10,853 bases of DNA, from positions 1 to 10,853 of the forward strand of contig JABDJG010000048.1 of assembly GCA_013002595.1 (NCBI GenBank), read 5' to 3'. The notes beneath the pieces are model-generated. The model was not told the DNA's origin. It searched no databases and saw nothing but the letters and a program-made list of their open reading frames with translations. The position numbers and the translations under genes were made by a program. The stretch's first letter is position 1; the number at the start of each line of letters is the position of its first letter. This DNA is from Hyphomicrobiales bacterium. Its GTDB lineage: Bacteria; Pseudomonadota; Alphaproteobacteria; Rhizobiales; Aestuariivirgaceae. Positions 5,916 through 10,853 of the stretch are shown one piece after another.

Positions 5916-8048
5916 TCAACCCAGCACCGGCAGGCCGAACAGGTCCCGCACCTTCGGTACCTGATCAATTGCCCAGCGCATCTGCTGCAAGTCGTGACCA
6001 TCGAGCTGCTTGGGGTCAATGCTGTTGCCCAGGACAAGGCCAGCCTCGATGTCGCGCAATTGCTGGCGAAGGATCGTGGACAGCAAGATGCGGTGAGCAT
6101 CGATCAGCTCATCAATGACATGAGCCGCTTCGATACCCATCTTGCGGGCTGCTGCGAAGCGGCCCGGCGTCGATCGCTCGGCCAGACCATGTTGTAGAGC
6201 CAGAACCCGCGCAGCAGAGAACAACGGCATCAGCCCGGCTTTCTTCAAATCGACTCGCCCGTCTTCCAATTTCAGCTTGCCAAGCCACCCAACCGGCGAG
6301 TGAAACTCGCCAGCGCGCAATTGCATAGCTCTCAAGAACCCTTGTGCCTGGTGCGCGGCGTCAAGTGCATCTCGGCGCAACTCATCAACCAACCGGGCGT
6401 CACCTGCAACGGCCTTGGCGTCAAAAAAGATATCAGAGTTGAGAATGTCTTCAGGCCGCGATTTGGTCAGCCAGCCGGAAATGACATCACGCCAGCGGGC
6501 GCTGTCCAACCGCCATTCGGCATTGGCGGCCATGATGCCACCCTTGCAATATACGACGCCCGCATCGTTCAGTGTATCGCTCACCCGCTTGCCCAGTTGG
6601 GCAAACCACGCGTCAGCCTCGCCACCCGGCTCGCCTTGTACGAACACAAGCGCATTATCCTGGTCCATGGCAAGCAGGCTCTCGCCTCTACCACCCGAGC
6701 CCAGCACGAACATGGCATAGGGCTGAGGCGGCGCGCCCAGGCCTTCGGCTGCCATTGCCGTTTCAGCCAACTGACAGGCCCTACCGGTCAACGCGCGCAA
6801 CTCGCGGGACACGACTGATGCGATATCGCGGGCGTCAACATCTTCTGCAACAAGACCGCGCACTACGGTGGTGAGGCCCGACCAGACCTTGCCCAATTCG
6901 GCGGCAGAGCCTGCTGCATCGATGCTGTCGCCAAGCAGCACGGCACCGCCTGAGCGCTGCTTCAACAGGTCGCGCGCACTCAACGCACCCGTCAATTCTC
7001 CATCGGAGCCTGTCACTCCCAGATGGCGGAAGCCGCCCCCTGCCATGGTGGAGATGGCTCGGTAGACGAACTCATCGGCGCCGATGGACTCAAGCGGAAA
7101 CGTTGCCAGTTTCTTGACTGGCATCTGCAGGGCCTTTGCGCCATGCGCCGCGATGCCGCGCAGCATGTCGCGCTCAGTGAGGATGCCAAACGTGCCGTCC
7201 TGCGGCAACGGCTCGACAAACACGGAGCTGACCTTGCGCTCCATGACCAACGACAATGCTTTGCTGACGGGCGAGTTACCGGCCACGGTCAATGGCGGCG
7301 TGTGCATGACATCTGCTACGCGATGCCGGTACGGGTAGCTGTCGATGCGGGCATAATCGGAAACGGCTGCCGGCATGGTGCGTGCGGGCAGCACCACATC
7401 ATGCCATCCGGCCTGAACTTCACCCTGGCGTTGGGACGGCCGCGTGAGGCATGCACGTTCTGCCTGCGACAATGTTATGATGCCCTTGTCCTTAAGACGC
7501 GGCAGCAAGGCCTGAAACACTTTTAGCGTCAATATGGCATCGGCGAGCGCGCGGTGCCGTCCCTGCACCTTTATGTCGAGCCAGCCGGCTGCCGTGTCGA
7601 GCGACTGTTCAGGCAACTCGGGGGCAACGATCTGCACAAGATGGCGCACATCAAGGCTGCGCGGCGGGTGCCATTTAAGGCCAGCTCGATGGTGCTCGGC
7701 CTTCAGGATCGCGAGATCGAACCCGATAGAGTAGCCGATCACAACAGCACCTCCGGTCCAGGCCGAAAAATCCGGTATCACTTCGGCAAAGCGCTTGGAG
7801 CCTGCCACATCCTCATCGGTGATCGTGTGTACAGCAGTAGAGACAGCAGGTATCGGCACGTGAGGATTGATCAGTGCTGCAAATGGTGAGGCCTCGTCTG
7901 CACGCCCGTCCAGGATGCGCACCGCTGCAATCTCAATAATCCGGTCGGTCGCGACATCGAGCCCGGTGGTTTCGGTATCCATGACAACGGCAGGAACCAG
8001 GCTTAGCGGCAGGCCAGACAAACCGGCTGGTTCAACCTCGAAACTCAA
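5916..8048 (-). CDS. DnaQ-like 3'-5' exonuclease / tandem CBS / DUF294 nucleotidyltransferase fusion
   Basis: A 710-residue multidomain protein. Residues 18-185 form a DEDDh exonuclease with all five catalytic residues: D24 and E26 (MDTETTG), D111 (GYSIGFDLAIL), H165 and D170 (GRHRALADA). Their spacing is close to that of the polymerase III epsilon subunit. Residues about 246-365 form a CBS pair (VADVMHTPPLTVAG..., FGILTERDMLRG, GALSARDLLKQ), a module that usually binds adenine nucleotides. Residues about 385-560 match the DUF294 nucleotidyltransferase, with GSGGRGE at 450-456 and D462/D464 in MDQDNAL, related to GlnD. The DUF294 C-terminal domain follows (SPVGWLGKLKLEDGRVDLKK). In many bacteria the exonuclease and the CBS-DUF294 protein are separate neighbours beside a DUF4212/symporter pair; here they are fused. 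The start codon is TTG at 8046-8048, supported by AAAGGA seven bases upstream and no suitable ATG. It starts four bases after the stop of the upstream gene, so translation is probably coupled. The biochemical target is unknown. Confidence 0.9.
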   Translation of the reverse strand: MSFEVEPAGLSGLPLSLVPAVVMDTETTGLDVATDRIIEIAAVRILDGRADEASPFAALINPHVPIPAVSTAVHTITDEDVAGSKRFAEVIPDFSAWTGGAVVIGYSIGFDLAILKAEHHRAGLKWHPPRSLDVRHLVQIVAPELPEQSLDTAAGWLDIKVQGRHRALADAILTLKVFQALLPRLKDKGIITLSQAERACLTRPSQRQGEVQAGWHDVVLPARTMPAAVSDYARIDSYPYRHRVADVMHTPPLTVAGNSPVSKALSLVMERKVSSVFVEPLPQDGTFGILTERDMLRGIAAHGAKALQMPVKKLATFPLESIGADEFVYRAISTMAGGGFRHLGVTGSDGELTGALSARDLLKQRSGGAVLLGDSIDAAGSAAELGKVWSGLTTVVRGLVAEDVDARDIASVVSRELRALTGRACQLAETAMAAEGLGAPPQPYAMFVLGSGGRGESLLAMDQDNALVFVQGEPGGEADAWFAQLGKRVSDTLNDAGVVYCKGGIMAANAEWRLDSARWRDVISGWLTKSRPEDILNSDIFFDAKAVAGDARLVDELRRDALDAAHQAQGFLRAMQLRAGEFHSPVGWLGKLKLEDGRVDLKKAGLMPLFSAARVLALQHGLAERSTPGRFAAARKMGIEAAHVIDELIDAHRILLSTILRQQLRDIEAGLVLGNSIDPKQLDGHDLQQMRWAIDQVPKVRDLFGLPVLG

Positions 8049-8052
8049 CAGG

Positions 8053-8730
8053 TCATCCTTTCACACCGGAATTCATGCCAGCAACTTCGCGCGCGATTGC
8101 CTCGGCTTCAAGCCGTCGTGCATATTGCGCCCGGATATCGACCCAGGCGAACTTGACGGAGTTCTCGACAATCTCAGCATCGAAGTCCTTGAACCTCTGG
8201 GCAATCGGCGCCCACCGCAACAGGGCTGCCGGACTGCGGGTAAAATTTTCCGGCAGCAAGGCGCCGAAATTCCAGTCGGTTCCCTCGAGCCGTGTGTCGA
8301 ATTCGGCAACTGCCTCATCTATATCGAATTTCGCCAAAGCCGTTACATTGTTATCCTGCAAGCCCCTGGCAAAGCAGCGGCGGGCGATATCAGCTTTTGT
8401 CGCATCGGGCACCTGGGACTCCGCAAGCGCGTGTGCCACAGCATGAATGGTGAAGTCGGACAGGCAGGCGGCGAAAACCTGCGTTGCGGCGATGTTGATG
8501 CCGGACCTGAAAACCTCGTCCTCGAACATGGTCGGCCAGCGCGTGCCGATTCGCTCTTTCAGATAGCCGTACAATTTCTTCTGGGAGATGAAAGCCGACC
8601 GGGTCGCGACGAATGTTTCCAGCCTGTCGATGGAATCAAGACGAAAAGAATCACGTCTGAACGCAAAGCTGGAGAACACAGATTTGGCCAGCGAAGTTGC
8701 CTTTTTTAGTACGTACATTCGTCCGCTCAT
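8053..8730 (-). CDS. Conserved-looking hypothetical protein coupled to the exonuclease/CBS/DUF294 gene
   Basis: I do not recognise a family with a known function. The protein of about 225 residues is soluble, mixed-charge and apparently mostly helical, with no signal peptide or membrane segment. Notable stretches are LDRLETFVATRSAFISQKKL with YGYLKERIGTRWPTMFEDEV after it, and a tail RRLEAEAIAREVAG that could be a short amphipathic helix. The start is uncertain: a GTG at 8742, an ATG at 8730 and an ATG at 8718 are all in frame, and none has a strong ribosome-binding site. ATG 8730 is used here. The stop at 8053-8055 is part of AAAGGATGA, so the ribosome-binding site of the next gene overlaps the end of this one, and that gene starts four bases later. 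The coupling implies a joint role with the nucleotidyltransferase fusion. The codon pattern is like its neighbours, so the frame is real. Confidence 0.75.
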   Translation of the reverse strand: MSGRMYVLKKATSLAKSVFSSFAFRRDSFRLDSIDRLETFVATRSAFISQKKLYGYLKERIGTRWPTMFEDEVFRSGINIAATQVFAACLSDFTIHAVAHALAESQVPDATKADIARRCFARGLQDNNVTALAKFDIDEAVAEFDTRLEGTDWNFGALLPENFTRSPAALLRWAPIAQRFKDFDAEIVENSVKFAWVDIRAQYARRLEAEAIAREVAGMNSGVKG

Positions 8731-8888
8731 TCGATTTCGCACAGAATCTGTTCAAATTGTGACGAGAGCATAGCCAAAACCGGAACAGGTGGGGTATTAA
8801 ACAATCGTAAACGTTGCACCGCGCTCAAAAAAATGCGGTAATTGATCGGTGCGCGTCATTCAGACGCGAACGTAGGAGGGGAAATTTT
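8731..8888. promoter_or_regulatory. Divergent control region between the symporter unit and the nucleotidyltransferase unit
   Basis: About 158 bases separate the two divergent starts, and promoters for both units must lie here. The region is AT-richer than the flanking genes (for example GGGGTATTAAACAATCGTAA at 8791-8810). It holds a GTTGCA half site at 8813-8818, an A7 run at 8827-8833 flanked by ACCGC (8818-8822) and GCGGT (8835-8839), and the CGCGTC/GACGCG hairpin. I could not assign -35 and -10 boxes with confidence. Confidence 0.4.
8852..8868 (+). promoter_or_regulatory. Small hairpin just upstream of the DUF4212 ribosome-binding site
   Basis: CGCGTC and GACGCG form a perfect 6-base stem around ATTCA. 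It ends five bases before the AGGAGGG ribosome-binding site at 8874-8880. It could be an operator or a leader hairpin that affects translation or mRNA stability. Nothing in the sequence decides between these or rules out chance. Confidence 0.3.
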
Positions 8889-9149
8889 ATGTCTGATACA
8901 GCTTCACAAGACAAGCAAAAGAGGCATTGGGACAAGACGCGCAATCTTACCATCTTGGTGTTGGTGATTTGGGTGATCTTCGGTTTCATTCTGCCTTGGA
9001 ATGCGAAGGCCTTGAACGCGGCGTCGTTCCTGGGCTTCCCATTGGGGTATTATTTCTGCGTGCAAGGATCGTTGATCGTCTTTGTTGCCCTGATCTGGTT
9101 TCAGAACTGGCGGCAGGATCAAATTGACGATGAACTTGGCGTCGACTGA
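8889..9149 (+). CDS. DUF4212 protein, small subunit of a sodium:solute symporter
   Basis: An 86-residue inner-membrane protein with two hydrophobic segments, at about 20-37 (LTILVLVIWVIFGFILPW) and 52-72 (LGYYFCVQGSLIVFVALIWF), after a charged N-terminus. The PLGYYFCVQGSLIVFV stretch and the W-N..-F-LGFPLGYY layout are typical of DUF4212, the small partner of VC_2705-type symporters. It is distinct from DUF485, the partner of ActP. The ATG at 8889 is chosen because AGGAGGG lies at 8874-8880, eight bases upstream. The frame is open back to an ATG at 8814, but the 25 extra residues would be basic, unlike the family, and would place the ribosome-binding site inside the gene. The large subunit gene starts 14 bases after the stop, so the two form an operon. 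Confidence 0.92.
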   Translation: MSDTASQDKQKRHWDKTRNLTILVLVIWVIFGFILPWNAKALNAASFLGFPLGYYFCVQGSLIVFVALIWFQNWRQDQIDDELGVD

Positions 9150-9163
9150 GGGGATTGAGAACA

Positions 9164-10853
9164 ATGCAAGGTAAATTTACAGACAACCTCGGAAAAGTGT
9201 ACGGCATGTACACCCTGGGGTTCCTGGGCTTCTTCATATTGATGGCCATTCTCGAACAGCTTGGCGCCGGCGCACGAACGATCGGCGTTCTGTTCCTGCT
9301 GTTCACAATCGCAATCTATGCGCTGATCGGCTGGCTGTCGCGGACCACGCAAGTGGATGAGTATTACGTGGCAGGCCGCGAGGTGCCGGCCCTGTATAAC
9401 GGCATGGCGACCGCAGCGGACTGGATGTCCGGTGCATCGTTCGTGGCGCTGGCAGGCGGCATCTACTTCGGCGGGTATCCTTACCTGGGCTTTGTTGTCG
9501 GCTGGACCGGCGGCTATGTCCTGGTGAACTCGCTGATGGCGCCGTACCTGCGCAAGTTCGGCTGCTACACCGTCCCGGATTTTATCGGCACGCGGTATGG
9601 CGGCAATACTGCCCGGTTGTTCGCTGTTATCATTCTGGTGGTGGCATCGTTTACCTATGTGACCGCGCAGATCAACGCTTCTGGAACCATCGCTGCACGT
9701 GCGCTTGGCATTCCGTTTGAAATTGGCGTCTGGCTCGGCATTGCCGGCATTCTGGTGTGCTCCATGCTCGGCGGTATGCGCGGTGTGACCTGGACCCAGG
9801 TGGCCCAGTACATCGTTCTCATTATCGCCTATCTGGTGCCGGTGATCTGGATGTCCAACAAGCAGGGCTTCGGAATCATCCCGCACTTTTCGTATGGTGA
9901 TGCGGTCAACAAGATCGCCGGGTTCGAGGCCCAATATGGTCTAGAGGCCGCAAAAGAGGGTGTCGCAGGCCTGAGAGTGCTGACCACGCCGCACAATGCT
10001 CCGGCCGGCGGTTTTGACAGCTGGAAGTTTGTCACCCTGGCGTTCTGCATGATGACCGGTACGGCATCGCTGCCGCATATCCTGATGCGCTACTTCACGA
10101 CGCCATCGGTACGTGCCGCACGCAAGTCGGTCGGCTGGTCGCTGCTGTTCATCTTCCTGCTTTACTTCACAGCACCGGCCCTGGCCACGCTGACGAAGCT
10201 GCAGCTGCTTGATCCGTCGCTGCCCACTGCAGTGATCGGCAAGTCCCTTGCAGACGTGCAGGCCCTTGAATGGGTGAAGAACTGGTCCGCCGTGGGCATG
10301 CTCTCGGTCGTTGATCAGAGCGGCGATGGTATCGTCCAGCTCAACGAGTTCTTCATGCGTCCGGACATCGTGGTTCTGGCAACACCGGAAATCGCCGGTC
10401 TGCCTTACGTGATCTCCGGCCTGGTCGCTGCCGGCGGTATGGCTGCTGCCATGTCGACCGCTGACGGCCTGTTGCTGGCCATCGCCAACGCCCTGTCACA
10501 CGATCTGTACTACAGCATCATCGACCCCAAGGCAGACACCAAGAAACGTCTGGTCGTGGCTCGTATCCTGCTTGTGGGTATTGGTGTTCTGGGCGCCCTG
10601 GTGGCATCGCTCAAGCTGACCGGAATTCTCGGTGCAGTGGCCTGGGCGTTCTGCTTTGCCGCGTCTGGCCTGTTCATCCCACTGGTGCTCGGCATCTGGT
10701 GGAAGCGGGCCAACACGCAAGGCGCGATCGCAGGTATGGGTCTCGGCTTCCTGTCCGGTACGCTTTACCTATATCTGATCTACACCGGTACAATGGATAC
10801 CTGGTGGGGCATCGATGGTCTGCGCTTTGCAGTTATCGGTATGCCGATCAGCC
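9164..10853 (+). CDS. Sodium:solute symporter large subunit, VC_2705 type, 3' end outside window
   Basis: The frame is open from ATG 9164 to the window end (563 residues visible). It is a many-pass SSS-family transporter of the subfamily that pairs with DUF4212, related to the acetate permease ActP and probably importing a small carboxylate with Na+. Family marks include DEYYVAGREVPALYNGMATA, ADWMSGASF (85-93), a YLRKFGCYTVPDFIGTRYGG block, VTAQINASG, and LATPEIAGLPYVISGLVAAG running into MSTADGLLLAIANALSHD. Residues 384-395 (DQSGDGIVQLNE) fit the EF-hand Ca2+ loop at positions 1, 3, 5, 6, 8 and 12. By the positive-inside rule this loop faces the periplasm: basic segments RAARKS (317-322) and KADTKKR lie on the other side of the flanking helices. 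The ribosome-binding site GAGGGG (9148-9153) overlaps the stop of the DUF4212 gene, so translation is probably coupled. The substrate is not proven by sequence. Confidence 0.92.
   Translation, partial: MQGKFTDNLGKVYGMYTLGFLGFFILMAILEQLGAGARTIGVLFLLFTIAIYALIGWLSRTTQVDEYYVAGREVPALYNGMATAADWMSGASFVALAGGIYFGGYPYLGFVVGWTGGYVLVNSLMAPYLRKFGCYTVPDFIGTRYGGNTARLFAVIILVVASFTYVTAQINASGTIAARALGIPFEIGVWLGIAGILVCSMLGGMRGVTWTQVAQYIVLIIAYLVPVIWMSNKQGFGIIPHFSYGDAVNKIAGFEAQYGLEAAKEGVAGLRVLTTPHNAPAGGFDSWKFVTLAFCMMTGTASLPHILMRYFTTPSVRAARKSVGWSLLFIFLLYFTAPALATLTKLQLLDPSLPTAVIGKSLADVQALEWVKNWSAVGMLSVVDQSGDGIVQLNEFFMRPDIVVLATPEIAGLPYVISGLVAAGGMAAAMSTADGLLLAIANALSHDLYYSIIDPKADTKKRLVVARILLVGIGVLGALVASLKLTGILGAVAWAFCFAASGLFIPLVLGIWWKRANTQGAIAGMGLGFLSGTLYLYLIYTGTMDTWWGIDGLRFAVIGMPIS

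Noticed and set aside
5820..6197. 125-residue plus-strand frame starting in the convergent gap
   Set aside because: Most of it is antisense to the exonuclease/DUF294 gene, and the start lies in a palindromic region without a ribosome-binding site.
8708..8715. GTACGTAC palindrome near the start of the hypothetical gene
   Set aside because: Eight bases only and inside the probable coding region; easily explained by chance.
8814..8888. N-terminal extension of the DUF4212 protein from an upstream ATG
   Set aside because: The 25 extra residues are basic and unlike the family, and a strong AGGAGGG sits inside this stretch, correctly spaced for the ATG at 8889.
9119..9934. 271-residue open frame on the minus strand opposite the symporter gene
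   Set aside because: Antisense of a strongly conserved transporter sequence; the composition (His, Gln, Asp, Arg) is typical of a shadow frame.

Overview
The base composition, codon use and protein sequences point to an alphaproteobacterium, most likely of the order Hyphomicrobiales (Rhizobiales). This placement is inferred from the look of the proteins and was not tested by a search. The window is ordinary chromosomal sequence, densely coding. I saw no tRNA, rRNA, CRISPR array, insertion sequence or phage gene, and no gene-free stretch longer than about 220 bases.

Left part (1-1500): the tail of a plus-strand gene, probably a DUF3604/PHP-type protein, runs to 290. It meets the end of a minus-strand phosphate acetyltransferase gene (pta) with only six bases between the two stop codons. 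The pta gene stands alone, with no acetate kinase gene beside it. Its upstream region is shared with the divergent gene at 1501 and holds two small inverted repeats.

Middle part (1501-5776, plus strand): a two-gene unit encodes an exported TAXI-type solute-binding protein and a single-pass membrane protein with an Ig/cadherin-like stretch and a Sel1-like C-terminus. No TRAP permease gene is present. A thiamine-diphosphate enzyme of the acetolactate synthase superfamily follows, without a small-subunit partner. A 139-base gap with a near-perfect long palindrome and a second long hairpin separates it from the convergent gene.

Right part (5777-10853): this is the most coherent region. Two divergent units share a roughly 160-base control region. 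On the minus strand, an unrecognised 225-229-residue protein is followed four bases later by a 710-residue fusion of a DnaQ-like 3'-5' exonuclease, two CBS domains and a DUF294/GlnD-like nucleotidyltransferase. On the plus strand, a DUF4212 small subunit is followed by the large subunit of a VC_2705-type sodium:solute symporter, which runs off the window. The symporter carries a textbook EF-hand loop (384-395) in a loop predicted to face the periplasm. A plausible reading is a sodium-coupled carboxylate (acetate-like) uptake system whose activity or expression is tied to nucleotide sensing and nucleotidyl transfer by the divergent unit. With pta about 7.5 kb away, two genes of C2-acid metabolism lie in one window, but the sequence does not show that they are co-regulated.
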